From the NCBI RefSeq assembly GCF_014837055.1, contig NZ_JACSPQ010000005.1, positions 1 through 64,000 of the forward strand: a DNA stretch of 64,000 nt. The letters run 5' to 3'. Of this stretch, positions 1 to 8,429 are shown in pieces; positions within the stretch are counted from its first letter, which is position 1, and every line of letters starts with the position of its first letter. A program made the position numbers and the translations under genes. The notes under the pieces were generated by a model, which saw only the letters and a program-made list of their open reading frames with translations, made no database searches and was not told the origin of the DNA. Source of the stretch: Phocaeicola faecium (GTDB lineage: Bacteria > Bacteroidota > Bacteroidia > Bacteroidales > Bacteroidaceae).

Positions 1-6
1 ACGCTT

Positions 7-1047
7 ATGACGAGAAATAACCAGTTGAGCGAGCAACTCAATTATACCGGAATCAGCCGCACACCCACTCATTTGTATCTGCACAGTTACGATACCGAAA
101 GAGTAGATGTCCATGAAGGAGAAAACATGGATGAAATCAGCCCTTATATTCGGAGCAACGCAATTAACTGGATACATGTGTCGGGGCTTCAGAATACGGA
201 GGCAATACAGCAGGTATGCCGTTTCTTCAACATAGACTTCCTTACCACCCAAGATATTCTTAATGCAGAACATCTCACGAAGATAGAAGTGCATGAGTCT
301 TACAATGTGATAATCCTGAAATTGCTTTTCGCAGAAAAGGAAAACGGATATACCCCGCAGCAGTTTTGTATCATTCAGGGAGAAAATTTTGTGCTTACGT
401 TTCTTGAGCGCGATACAGACAGGCTGAACGAAATAGTCTCCGGTTTAAAGAACAATGTGCTTAACATCCGTAACCGCCATTCCGACTTTCTGCTTAGCGT
501 AATCCTTAACAGTGCGATGACCAGTTATATGGCTATTATTTCAGAGATAGAAGACGAGTTGGAGGATTTGGAAGAGCGGCTCCTTTCGCCGGATGAATAT
601 CGCGATTCAAGCATCAAAGACATGCAACCTTATCGGCGTAGCGTGCGGTTGATAAAGAAGAGTATCCTTCCGCTGAAAGAAGAAATGAGCACGCTGCTTC
701 ACGATAACAATAAGCTGATACATAAGGCAAATCATCCGTTTTTCAGCGATGTGAACGATCATCTGCTGTTTATTCTTCAAACGCTCGACGGATGCCGTGA
801 CATGCTTTCGGCGCTTGCCGACCTGTATCTTTCAAACAATGACCGCCGCATGAATAATATCATGAAGCAACTCACCATTGTTTCCACCATCTTTATTCCG
901 ATGACCTTTCTTGCCGGCATTTGGGGAATGAACTTCAATTACATGCCCGAACTGGACTGGAAATACGGTTATGTGTTTGCATGGGTCATTATGATTCTGC
1001 TTGGCGTGAGCGTATACATTTATTTTAAACGCAAGAATTGGAATTGA
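7..1047 (+). CDS. corA: CorA-family magnesium/divalent cation transporter
   Basis: 346-residue CorA-type channel moving Mg2+ (possibly Co2+ or Ni2+) across the inner membrane. The C-terminus carries the family signature GMN (in GIWGMNFNYMPE, about residues 305-316) at the end of the first of two closing membrane helices. The second helix (FAWVIMILLGVSVYIYF) ends in a short basic tail. The N-terminal 280 residues are the soluble cytoplasmic funnel, with long charged helices (EIEDELEDLEERLLS). The length is normal for the family. The ATG is six bases from the window edge, so an earlier start outside the window cannot be excluded. nth follows after 15 bp on the same strand. Confidence 0.95.
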   Translation: MTRNNQLSEQLNYTGISRTPTHLYLHSYDTERVDVHEGENMDEISPYIRSNAINWIHVSGLQNTEAIQQVCRFFNIDFLTTQDILNAEHLTKIEVHESYNVIILKLLFAEKENGYTPQQFCIIQGENFVLTFLERDTDRLNEIVSGLKNNVLNIRNRHSDFLLSVILNSAMTSYMAIISEIEDELEDLEERLLSPDEYRDSSIKDMQPYRRSVRLIKKSILPLKEEMSTLLHDNNKLIHKANHPFFSDVNDHLLFILQTLDGCRDMLSALADLYLSNNDRRMNNIMKQLTIVSTIFIPMTFLAGIWGMNFNYMPELDWKYGYVFAWVIMILLGVSVYIYFKRKNWN

Positions 1048-1062
1048 TAAAACGATATTGAT

Positions 1063-1710
1063 ATGAGAAAACAAGAACTATATAATAAGGTAATAACCTA
1101 CTTTCAGTCGGCTATGCCGGTGGCAGAAACCGAGCTTCATTACAAGAATCCTTTCCAACTGTTGGTGGCAGTGATTCTGAGTGCACAGTGTACCGACAAG
1201 CGTGTTAATCAGGTTACTCCTCCACTGTTCGAAGCGTATCCCACGCCCGAAGCCCTTGCAGCCGCCACTCCCGAGGCTGTTTATGAGTACATCCGCAGTG
1301 TGAGTTACCCCAACAACAAGGCTAAACACTTGGTAGGCATGGCACAAATGCTGCTGAAAGACTTTCAGGGCGAAGTGCCCGATACGTTGGAGCAACTGGT
1401 CAAACTGCCCGGAGTAGGGCGGAAGACGGCAAACGTCATTCAGAGCGTGGTATTCAACAAAGCGGCGATGGCGGTCGATACGCATGTGTTCCGCGTAAGC
1501 CACCGCATCGGGTTAGTGCCGAAAACCTGTACCACGCCGCTCGCCACCGAAAAATATCTGGTAAAATATATTCCCGAATCATTGGTTGCCACCGCCCACC
1601 ATTGGCTGATTTTGCACGGGCGTTATGTTTGTACGTCCCGTTCGCCGAAGTGTGAAACTTGCGGTCTGAACGGGATTTGTCAGGAATCGCTGAAAAGCAA
1701 AATCCGTTAA
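1063..1710 (+). CDS. nth: Endonuclease III (DNA glycosylase/AP lyase)
   Basis: 215-residue base-excision repair enzyme that removes oxidised pyrimidines and nicks the abasic site. Visible features are the helix-hairpin-helix LPGVGRKTANVI (about residues 115-126) followed by the catalytic Asp region AVDTHVFRVSHR, with the catalytic Lys in the hairpin segment. The C-terminus has the [4Fe-4S] pattern C-x6-C-x2-C-x5-C (CTSRSPKCETCGLNGIC). The length matches E. coli Nth. It lies 15 bp after corA and is probably co-transcribed. Its stop codon overlaps that of convergent queA in the four bases TTAA. Confidence 0.97.
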   Translation: MRKQELYNKVITYFQSAMPVAETELHYKNPFQLLVAVILSAQCTDKRVNQVTPPLFEAYPTPEALAAATPEAVYEYIRSVSYPNNKAKHLVGMAQMLLKDFQGEVPDTLEQLVKLPGVGRKTANVIQSVVFNKAAMAVDTHVFRVSHRIGLVPKTCTTPLATEKYLVKYIPESLVATAHHWLILHGRYVCTSRSPKCETCGLNGICQESLKSKIR

Positions 1711-2924
1711 GGTATCAAGAGCGAGGAGTCTCCGTAGCTCAAGAATCGGAAATCGTGGTCAAGTGCGTAGTCGTAGATGCGGTGCCAGTCTCCTTTTACG
1801 AATGCCGATACGAGCAGCAACAGCGTGCTTTGCGGCTGATGGAAGTTCGTAACCATTTTTTTCACAATCTTATAGCTGTATCCCGGAGCAATGATGATTT
1901 GCGTGCTGGTATGCAAGGCGTCTAACCCGTGGCGCTCCATGTACGTCCGTATGTGCGTCAGTGCCTCAACCACGCTGAGCGAAGGTTGTGTTTCATACGG
2001 TTGCCACTGGCGCACGTGCAGTTCCTCTTGTCCCGCATCGGGATGCTGACTGAGGGTTACGCCTATATAATATAGGCTCTCCAGCGTGCGGACAGAGGTA
2101 GTGCCCACGGCAATCGCTTCTCCGTTATGGGCTATCAGCTTTTCGATGGTCTGCCGGTTTACCGAAATGTATTCGGTGTGCATCTCGTGTCCCTCTATTT
2201 CTTCACTCTTTACCGGCTTAAACGTACCGGCACCTACGTGGAGGGTAACTTCTTCCAAGTCTACACCCTTATCTTTCAGTGCAGTCAGAACCCGTTCGGT
2301 GAAGTGCAGCCCTGCCGTAGGAGCAGCCACCGAGCCTTTTATCTTCGAGTAAACCGTCTGATATGTCTCCTTGTCGCTTTCCTGCGTCTCACGGTTCAGG
2401 TAAGGCGGAATAGGCAGTTCACCGAACACCTCCAATATATCGGCAAACGTAACCTCCGGGTTATCCCACGCGAAGTCCACCCAATGGCTCGTACCGTGAC
2501 AGGCTCCGCGTGTGGCAGTCAGCGTTACAGGCTTTCCCTTGACCGTCATTTCGCGCCGGAGCGTACCCTCTTTCCATTTCTTCAGATTCCCTATCATGCA
2601 GAGCCAAGCGGAGTGGGCCGTCTGTTGGAAATTCAACGCATAATCGTTGGGTTGGATGGGTTCCAGACAGAAAATCTCTATTAATGCTCCCGTTTCTTTG
2701 CGGAAGTGCAGGCGGGCTTGGATCACTTTTGTGTTGTTGAAAATCATCAGCTCGTTGGCTTCAAGGTAGTCGGGGAGTGAAGTAAAACGGGTTTCCTCTA
2801 TCGTTCCGTGGCGGTAGACTAATAGTTTCGACTGGTCGCGTACCGCGAGTGGGAATTTGGCTATGCGCTCATCGGGCAGCGGATAATTATAATCGCTTAT
2901 CTTAATATGTTTGGTTTCTTCCAT
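1707..2924 (-). CDS. queA: S-adenosylmethionine:tRNA ribosyltransferase-isomerase
   Basis: QueA transfers and isomerises the ribosyl part of SAM onto 7-aminomethyl-deazaguanine in tRNA, forming epoxyqueuosine. The family blocks are clear: YPLPDERIAKFPLAVRD at the N-terminus, FNNTKVIQARL, and SVAAPTAGLHFTERVL with the conserved THLHVGAGTF-like segment LHVGAGTFKPV, then NFHQPQSTLLLLVSAF near the end. I place the start at 2924 (MEETKHIKIS; 405 aa). A longer frame opens at 2945, but the promoter -7 motif TATTTTTG covers 2943-2950, so transcription would begin downstream of that upstream ATG. It converges on nth with overlapping stop codons. Confidence 0.95.
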   Translation of the reverse strand: MEETKHIKISDYNYPLPDERIAKFPLAVRDQSKLLVYRHGTIEETRFTSLPDYLEANELMIFNNTKVIQARLHFRKETGALIEIFCLEPIQPNDYALNFQQTAHSAWLCMIGNLKKWKEGTLRREMTVKGKPVTLTATRGACHGTSHWVDFAWDNPEVTFADILEVFGELPIPPYLNRETQESDKETYQTVYSKIKGSVAAPTAGLHFTERVLTALKDKGVDLEEVTLHVGAGTFKPVKSEEIEGHEMHTEYISVNRQTIEKLIAHNGEAIAVGTTSVRTLESLYYIGVTLSQHPDAGQEELHVRQWQPYETQPSLSVVEALTHIRTYMERHGLDALHTSTQIIIAPGYSYKIVKKMVTNFHQPQSTLLLLVSAFVKGDWHRIYDYALDHDFRFLSYGDSSLLIP

Positions 2925-2942
2925 ACGTATAAATTTATTCTG

Positions 2943-2950
2943 CAAAAATA
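2943..2950 (-). promoter_or_regulatory. -7 promoter element of queA
   Basis: Reading the minus strand gives TATTTTTG, an exact match to the Bacteroidota -7 consensus TAnnTTTG, about 20 bp upstream of the queA ATG at 2924. It rules out the in-frame ATG at 2945 as the start. Confidence 0.6.
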
Positions 2951-3047
2951 GGACTTTCTATCCGATAAACCTCTATTTTCCGGACCTATTTAAACAGGCT
3001 CTGAACTTTCCCGCCCGGCGAAAAATTACCCGGCAATATGCCTCCCG

Positions 3048-3136
3048 AAACGCTACCGTTAGTGTTACCCAACCCATGCGGTAGCGTTTACTGTTTCTAC
3101 CCATAGAACCGACCGGTTCTACCGCAAGCGTTTTTT
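3048..3136 (+). repeat. Dispersed 22-nt-period intergenic element, copy A
   Basis: Four units begin at 3053, 3075, 3097 and 3119, exactly 22 nt apart. Unit starts read CTACCGTTAGTG, CATGCGGTAGCG, CTACCCATAGAACC and CTACCGCAAGCG. The first and second units pair (CGCTACCG with CGGTAGCG). The third contains GAACCGACCGGTTC across the junction with the fourth. A T-run follows. The rest of the 2951-3259 gap shows nothing else recognisable. See the finding on this family. Confidence 0.8.
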
Positions 3137-3259
3137 CAGATTTCGGAAAGCCGGAATTGTTTAATGGGTTTAGATGATAAGTTGTTGATTCATAGTGATG
3201 AACACGGAAAAAGAAGGGCGTGGAGGCTCAGCGGTCTGCCAGACAGCCGGAATCCCGGT

Positions 3260-4147
3260 TTACATGGAAAGAATCTTCTTTTCGATTATCAAATCTTCTT
3301 CGGTCATTTGTGGAGAAGGGATGTTACACATTCGTATGATGTCCTCCGGCTGGCAGGTATAATCGTAATACGCCATTTCTTTTTCGTTCAACACCTCACG
3401 CGCTTTCAGTTCGCCTTTCAGTTTCAGAAACTCATCGCGGGCAATGCTGTCAGAGTGTTTGACGAAAAGAATCCGCCTCGCCACGGGATTATAATTATAG
3501 TCGAAACACATATAAATGCCGCGCAAGAACGGGGGGCGGTCATACATCGGTAATTTGAGGCAGATGTGAAACAACGCCAGTTGAGGCGGCTGGTTTTCGT
3601 TGAACATCAGAAACAGGTGGTTCGAACCGTTAATCATTGCCGCCCCACGGTGAGTCACGCCGTAAGCATTGTTATGAATCACCTCAACATAACTTCCGTT
3701 CTCGGCAGGGGCAATCAGGTAGGGTTCTATTTTCAGGCTTCGGCTTCCCGATGATAAACTGTAACTGATATACGTTCCGTTGTAATTCGCTGTATGGTTC
3801 AGCGTATTGCGCATTCCGTTTTCTAATTGTCCGAGGAAAGGAATCGGCGCTTCTTCCGAGTAATTTTTCGGACTTGCCTCCATAGCAAACAGCGCAGTTT
3901 TCAGGCTGGTGAGCGAGCCGAGCAGTTTTTTCTTCGAAACATTGTTTACCCATACCAGCGCGTTGGTAAGCGCTTCGTCTTCGCCCTGTCCTTTTTCCTT
4001 ATTCTTGAAATAAGCCGGCAGTACGGTAGAATAAATGGCAGACAGTACGCTGGGCGAGAATCCGGCTTTCTCTGCCATTTCTTTCATTTTGATTCCCCTT
4101 TGTCGCAAGAAAGTCATGCGGTCGTATATCTCTTTCAGTTCCTTCAT
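3260..4147 (-). CDS. HTH-like putative phosphonate regulator, paralogue 1
   Basis: 295 residues, soluble, without signal peptide; I do not recognise the family. The N-terminus (about 15-45: GIKMKEMAEKAGFSPSVLSA) looks like a helix-turn-helix. The remainder is a mixed alpha/beta domain with conserved blocks shared with the paralogue at 8430-9320: VNNVSKKKLLG, KIEPYLIAP, GIYMCFDYNYNPVARRI and YYDYTCQPEDII. The middle part could bind a ligand. It is divergent from the transporter at 4375, with 227 bp between starts. This arrangement is repeated exactly by the second copy, which argues for a transcriptional regulator of the adjacent phosphonate genes. Function is inferred from context only. Confidence 0.6.
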   Translation of the reverse strand: MKELKEIYDRMTFLRQRGIKMKEMAEKAGFSPSVLSAIYSTVLPAYFKNKEKGQGEDEALTNALVWVNNVSKKKLLGSLTSLKTALFAMEASPKNYSEEAPIPFLGQLENGMRNTLNHTANYNGTYISYSLSSGSRSLKIEPYLIAPAENGSYVEVIHNNAYGVTHRGAAMINGSNHLFLMFNENQPPQLALFHICLKLPMYDRPPFLRGIYMCFDYNYNPVARRILFVKHSDSIARDEFLKLKGELKAREVLNEKEMAYYDYTCQPEDIIRMCNIPSPQMTEEDLIIEKKILSM

Positions 4148-4210
4148 AACTCGATAGATGTTTTGCCGGAGTAAAGATACACATTATTCTTCCTGCGCGG
4201 AAATACTTCG

Positions 4211-4228
4211 TGTTACAAAGTTGTTTCA
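4211..4228. promoter_or_regulatory. Candidate operator 1 shared by the two phosphonate promoters
   Basis: TGTTACAAAGTTGTTTCA lies in the divergent region between the HTH-like gene and the transporter. A closely similar 18-mer sits at 9357-9374 in the second divergent region (14 of 18 positions identical by eye). The two are almost the same distance upstream of their transporter -7 boxes (131 and 128 bp). It is a candidate binding site for the HTH-like proteins. Confidence 0.35.
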
Positions 4229-4341
4229 ATCGGGTTTTATCTTTGTTTCAGCATTGTAAAAGTATTGTTTCATGAATATTTCTGAATTGTTACGGCTTTA
4301 TGATTCCTGTTTTATTCATTTTTGCTTTGGAAGTGAGGGTT

Positions 4342-4349
4342 TACTTTTG
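4342..4349 (+). promoter_or_regulatory. -7 promoter element of transporter-phnX-phnW operon
   Basis: TACTTTTG fits TAnnTTTG. A TTTG at 4321-4324, 17 bp upstream, may serve as the -33 element. It lies 25 bp before the transporter ATG at 4375. Confidence 0.55.
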
Positions 4350-4374
4350 CACCGGAATCAAAAAACGAAAGTGA

Positions 4375-5760
4375 ATGGAAACATCAACTCAAACATATAC
4401 CAACGGCGGAAGCAAAGAAAAGAAACCGATGCCCGACTGGATTTTCGTATTATGGGCAGGAGGTACGGCGCTTCTCTCTTATTCGTTGGTTTACGCCCTG
4501 CGCAAACCGTTTACGGCGGCAGAATTTGAAGGACTGCAAGTATTCGGTATGGATTATAAGATAGTGGTCAGTATCATTCAGCTGTTGGGATATGTAAGCG
4601 CAAAACTGCTGGGTATTAAATACATCTCCGAACTGCGTCCTGAGGGGCGGTTGAGGTTCATCATCGGTTCGGCAGCGTTGTCGGAAATCTCCCTGATAGC
4701 GTTCGGTCTGCTGCCCATGCCTTATAACATCATGGCGCTATATTTCAACGGACTTTCGCTGGGGTGTATGTGGGGAGTTATTTTCAGTTTCCTTGAGGGA
4801 CGACGCACCACCGACATCCTTGCCAGCATAATGGGAGTTAGTATGGCACTTAGTTCCGGTGTGGCAAAATCATTGGGATTATATACCTTGAACGTGCTTC
4901 ATGTCAGTGAATTCTGGATGCCCGCCCTGATTGGTGCCATAGCCTTTCCGCTGCTTTGCTTCACGGGATGGATGATGACCCGCTTTCCTCAACCCACGGC
5001 GGCGGATATTGCTTCTCGTTCGGTACGTGTTACGCTGAACGGCCACCAGCGATGGGCACTGTTCCGTCGGTTTATGCCTCTGCTGATTATGCTGTTTGCA
5101 GCCAACCTGCTGCTTACCGTACAGCGCGATATCAAAGAAGACTTCATCGTATGTATCATCGACGTCAGTACGGTATCTTCATGGGCTTTTGCTCAGATAG
5201 ACTCTATCGCCACGCTGGTATTGCTTGCCACTTTCGCCTTGCTTTCTACCACGTACGACCATCTGAAAGTGCTTTGCATCCTGCTGGTACTATCGACTTG
5301 CGGAATGGGGACACTTGCCTTTCTCGGAGCAAACTTTGAACAGGTTGGATTGCCTACCACCATTTGGCTTTTCCTTCAGAGTCTTTGCCTCGACATGGCA
5401 TACCTGAGTTTCCAGACCATTTTCTTTGAACGCTTTATAGCCTGCTTCAAGATAAAAGGAAACGTAGGATTCTTTATCATCACGATAGACTTTGTAGGCT
5501 ATCTCGGAACATTGGCATTACTGCTCTTCAAAGAGTTTTACGCATCGCATATCGACTGGGCATCGTTCTATAACAGCATGAGCCTCTATATCGGTATTGT
5601 CTGCTGCCTTGCCTTTATCGGTTCGCTGGTTTATATGATTCAGGTGCGCAAACGCAAGGAAGGTCCCCTGCCCGAAAAAGCAGAGGAACCGGAAAAGAAA
5701 GAAGAAACGGATAAAGAAACAGATAAAGAAAATATTTATTTAACAACTACTGCTATATGA
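4375..5760 (+). CDS. Polytopic membrane transporter, putative aminophosphonate importer 1
   Basis: 461-residue inner-membrane protein with roughly ten to twelve hydrophobic segments, resembling the major facilitator fold. Conserved blocks shared with the paralogue at 9532 include LLSYSLVYALRKPFTAAEF, NGLSLGCMWGVIFSF, FPQPTAADIA, RDIKEDFIV, FQTIFFERFIACF and KGNVGFFI. It may belong to the uncharacterised family DUF5690 (from memory, unverified). A very charged Lys/Glu tail of about 35 residues follows the last helix and is absent from the paralogue. Its stop overlaps the phnX start as ATGA, so import of 2-aminoethylphosphonate or a relative is the likely role. Substrate is inferred from context. 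Confidence 0.75.
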   Translation: METSTQTYTNGGSKEKKPMPDWIFVLWAGGTALLSYSLVYALRKPFTAAEFEGLQVFGMDYKIVVSIIQLLGYVSAKLLGIKYISELRPEGRLRFIIGSAALSEISLIAFGLLPMPYNIMALYFNGLSLGCMWGVIFSFLEGRRTTDILASIMGVSMALSSGVAKSLGLYTLNVLHVSEFWMPALIGAIAFPLLCFTGWMMTRFPQPTAADIASRSVRVTLNGHQRWALFRRFMPLLIMLFAANLLLTVQRDIKEDFIVCIIDVSTVSSWAFAQIDSIATLVLLATFALLSTTYDHLKVLCILLVLSTCGMGTLAFLGANFEQVGLPTTIWLFLQSLCLDMAYLSFQTIFFERFIACFKIKGNVGFFIITIDFVGYLGTLALLLFKEFYASHIDWASFYNSMSLYIGIVCCLAFIGSLVYMIQVRKRKEGPLPEKAEEPEKKEETDKETDKENIYLTTTAI

Positions 5761-6551
5761 AAAAAATTGAATGTGTTATTTTAGATTGGGCAGGAACTGC
5801 CGTAGACTATGGATGCTTTGCTCCGGTATCTGCCTTCATTGAAAGTTTTAAGACCTTAGGTCTGGAAGTTACTGCTGCTGAAACACGCGCCCACATGGGT
5901 TTGACCAAGATTGAAGAAATCCGTGCGCTGTTCAAAATAGAGCGTGTAAGTAAGGCATTCTATGAAAAATACGGACGTGAGTATAACGAAAGCGACGTAC
6001 AGGCATGTTATACCGAATTCCAACGCTTGCTGTTCTCTACCCTGCGCAGTTACTCTGGTCCTATTTCGAAGGTAGTTGAAACCATCGATGCCCTCCGCGC
6101 AAAGGGCATCAAGATTGGGTCTACTACGGGATATACCAAAGAAATGATGGACATCGTTATACCGGCAGCAGCCGAACAGGGATACCATGTTGACAATCAC
6201 GTAACCTCAGACGGTTTGCCGGCCGGCCGCCCGTACCCGTATATGATTTATAAGAACATGTGCGATCTGAACGTTCCTTTCCGTACCTCGGTATTGAAGT
6301 ATGGCGATACGATTTCGGATATCAAAGAAGGCATTAATGCCGGAGTGTGGACGGTTGGCGTTGTGTTGGGAAGCAATGAATTGGGTCTGACCGAAGAAGA
6401 AGTGAATAACATGCCTGCCGACGAGCTGAAGAAACGCATGATGGATGTAAGATACCGCATGTATGCTGCCGGTGCGCATTATGTAGTGGACTCAATAGAA
6501 GAACTTCCGGCGCTGATTGAGGCTATCAATACGCGGATGAATAACGAGTAA
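5757..6551 (+). CDS. phnX: Phosphonoacetaldehyde hydrolase (phosphonatase)
   Basis: 264 residues, HAD superfamily. It cleaves the C-P bond of phosphonoacetaldehyde to acetaldehyde and phosphate. The nucleophile motif is DWAGTAVDYG (Asp10, Asp at the TAVD position). The cap domain holds the Schiff-base lysine region (HMGLTKIEEIRAL). Motif II is GSTTGYT and the C-terminal motif is KYGDTISDIKEGINAGVWTVGV. The length equals that of characterised PhnX. The start overlaps the transporter stop by ATGA, and phnW follows after 75 bp, giving the standard AEP degradation pair. Confidence 0.96.
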   Translation: MKKIECVILDWAGTAVDYGCFAPVSAFIESFKTLGLEVTAAETRAHMGLTKIEEIRALFKIERVSKAFYEKYGREYNESDVQACYTEFQRLLFSTLRSYSGPISKVVETIDALRAKGIKIGSTTGYTKEMMDIVIPAAAEQGYHVDNHVTSDGLPAGRPYPYMIYKNMCDLNVPFRTSVLKYGDTISDIKEGINAGVWTVGVVLGSNELGLTEEEVNNMPADELKKRMMDVRYRMYAAGAHYVVDSIEELPALIEAINTRMNNE

Positions 6552-6626
6552 AAGAATGCATACGTTTTAAATCCATTGAGAAACAATAATCTAAATAACT
6601 GATAACGAATAAAGATAATACGCAAT

Positions 6627-7718
6627 ATGAGACCTTATTTATTATTGACACCCGGACCTTTGACTACAAGTGAAACCGTGAAAGAAGCGATGATGAGCGA
6701 CTGGTGTACGTGGGATGAAGATTACAACGTGGGCATCGTAGAGGTTATCCGCAAAGAACTGGTAGAACTGGCAAGCAGCCGCCCCGAAGAATATACGGCA
6801 GTACTGATGCAGGGCAGCGGCAGCTTTTGTGTAGAAGCTACGTTAGGCTCGGTGGTTCGCCCCGAAGACCATCTGTTGGTTGCTGCCAATGGTGCGTATG
6901 GTAAACGTATGGGAGTGATAGCCGACTATTATCACCTGAACTATCACTTGATGAAGTTTGAGGAAACTCAACAGGTAGACCCGCAGGCGGTAGACGCTTA
7001 CCTGAACGAACATCCTGAAGTGACCCACGTTTCTGTGGTACACTGTGAAACCACTACCGGCGTGTTGAATCCGCTGGAAGCCATTGCCGAAGTGGTAAAG
7101 AAGCACGACAAGGTACTGATTGTCGATGCAATGAGCAGTTTCGGCGGTGTTCCTATCGACATGGCAACGCTGGGAATCGACTTCATGATAAGCAGCGCCA
7201 ACAAGTGTATTCAGGGAGTTCCCGGTTTCGGCTTCATATTGGCTCGCCGTTCGTTGCTGGAACGTTGCAAGGGAGTAGCGCGCTCACTGTCGCTCGACCT
7301 CTACGACCAATGGGAAACAATGGAGAAAGGACACGGAAAATGGCGTTTTACTTCGCCCACCCATGTGGTTCGTGCGTTTATGCAGGCGCTGAAAGAGTTG
7401 AAAGCCGAAGGCGGCATCGCAGCCCGTCATGCCCGTTACTGTGAAAACCACCGTACGCTGGTAGAAGGTATGCGTTCGTTGGGCTTTAAAACTTTATTGT
7501 CCGATGAAGAACAGTCTCCTGTTATCACTTCGTTCTATTATCCCACAGCCGATTTCGATTTTAAGGATTTCTATCAAAAACTGAAAGCCAAAGGTTTTGT
7601 GATTTATCCGGGTAAGATATCACAGGCAGATACGTTCCGTATCGGTAATATCGGAGATGTATTTCCTGCCGATTTCGTTCGCTTGACAGAAGCTGTAAAA
7701 GAACTTCATTTGCAGTAA
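6627..7718 (+). CDS. phnW: 2-aminoethylphosphonate:pyruvate aminotransferase
   Basis: 363-residue PLP-dependent fold-type I transaminase converting 2-aminoethylphosphonate and pyruvate to phosphonoacetaldehyde and alanine. The family N-terminus [18 protein letters not shown] is present. Other motifs are [12 protein letters not shown] (phosphate cup), [25 protein letters not shown] (PLP-pyridine Asp) and the Schiff-base lysine in [13 protein letters not shown]. Normal length. It is the last plus-strand gene of part one and is followed by a hairpin terminator at 7731-7770. Confidence 0.96.
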   Translation: MRPYLLLTPGPLTTSETVKEAMMSDWCTWDEDYNVGIVEVIRKELVELASSRPEEYTAVLMQGSGSFCVEATLGSVVRPEDHLLVAANGAYGKRMGVIADYYHLNYHLMKFEETQQVDPQAVDAYLNEHPEVTHVSVVHCETTTGVLNPLEAIAEVVKKHDKVLIVDAMSSFGGVPIDMATLGIDFMISSANKCIQGVPGFGFILARRSLLERCKGVARSLSLDLYDQWETMEKGHGKWRFTSPTHVVRAFMQALKELKAEGGIAARHARYCENHRTLVEGMRSLGFKTLLSDEEQSPVITSFYYPTADFDFKDFYQKLKAKGFVIYPGKISQADTFRIGNIGDVFPADFVRLTEAVKELHLQ

Positions 7719-7730
7719 TTGTTTTTATTT

Positions 7731-7770
7731 TCCCTGCTTCGGCTTTTTGGGTCGGGGCAGGGATTTTTTT
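7731..7770. terminator. Terminator between phnW and convergent phnO-like gene
   Basis: TCCCTGC pairs with GCAGGGA across an 18-nt loop and is followed by seven T on the plus strand. On the minus strand the stem is followed by a T-rich run, so it can act in both directions. Confidence 0.75.
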
Positions 7771-8245
7771 ATCTGCCCAACCGGTTCACGCTGTCTTGCG
7801 GTGAAGCAAAATTGAGTGAAAACTTATAGTGAAAATTATGCATCCCCCGTGCTTCATAAAAACGGTGCGTGCGGGTTCTCAACCGGTTGCAACATACTTC
7901 TATCTGTGTACATCCCTCTTGGCGGGCATGGTGGCAAGCCTCGTCAAACAGTTGTTTCCCGATACCCCTGCTGCGGCATTCCGGAGAAACCGACAGCTCC
8001 ATGATTTCGCAAATACGTTCCGCATGATGAAGCTGGTATTCCATCCGCAAATTGATGCATCCCTTTACTTTACCGTCGGATACATAAACCAGACACGCAT
8101 AATCCGCATCCTTTAGTTGCTGTTGAAAGATCCGCTCGAACGCCGCATACGGAAGTTCTTTTTCCTCCATGTTACAGATGAGGGCGTACACATCCCGGCA
8201 GTCATCTGCCGTACTGCTTCTGATAAATTCTGTCTCTGATTCCAT
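7769..8245 (-). CDS. phnO: PhnO-like aminoalkylphosphonate N-acetyltransferase (GNAT)
   Basis: 158-residue GNAT. From memory of E. coli PhnO, several blocks line up: VYALICNMEEKELPYAAFE near the N-terminus, LRMEYQLHHAERICEIMEL in the middle, and RTHRFYEARGMHNFHYKFSLNF at the end. The acetyl-CoA loop is SRGIGKQL. PhnO acetylates aminoalkylphosphonates such as AEP and aminomethylphosphonate, and the phosphonate context fits. It is on the opposite strand to phnW and downstream of the second HTH-like gene (184 bp gap). No -7 motif is obvious in front of it, so co-transcription with that gene is likely. A general GNAT of other specificity is the alternative. Confidence 0.8.
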   Translation of the reverse strand: MESETEFIRSSTADDCRDVYALICNMEEKELPYAAFERIFQQQLKDADYACLVYVSDGKVKGCINLRMEYQLHHAERICEIMELSVSPECRSRGIGKQLFDEACHHARQEGCTQIEVCCNRLRTRTHRFYEARGMHNFHYKFSLNFASPQDSVNRLGR

Positions 8246-8299
8246 AAGTATATATTGGCATTTGCGTTGGTTGTTTTAGGGCTTATTCTGCGCCTCAAA

Positions 8300-8391
8300 A
8301 ATTCTATTCGGAAGACGACCGGACTCTCCGAATAGAATTGAGGGACTTTTCGGGATGAAATAAAATTTCTAACCGTAGCGTTTCAGACTCC
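8300..8391. repeat. Perfect inverted repeat; possible degenerate 22-nt-period element
   Basis: AATTCTATTCGGA (8300-8312) is the exact reverse complement of 8327-8339, with a 14-nt loop. No T-run follows the stem on the plus strand. Counting 22-nt steps from 8304 gives unit starts CTATTCGG, CTCCGAAT, TTTCGGG and TAACCGTAGCG, which resembles a decayed member of the dispersed family. It lies in the transcript from the HTH-like gene into the phnO-like gene and may reduce read-through. Confidence 0.4.
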
Positions 8392-8429
8392 ATGTTTTAA
8401 CGGTAAAATGTTGAAAGAGAAGTAGCTCT

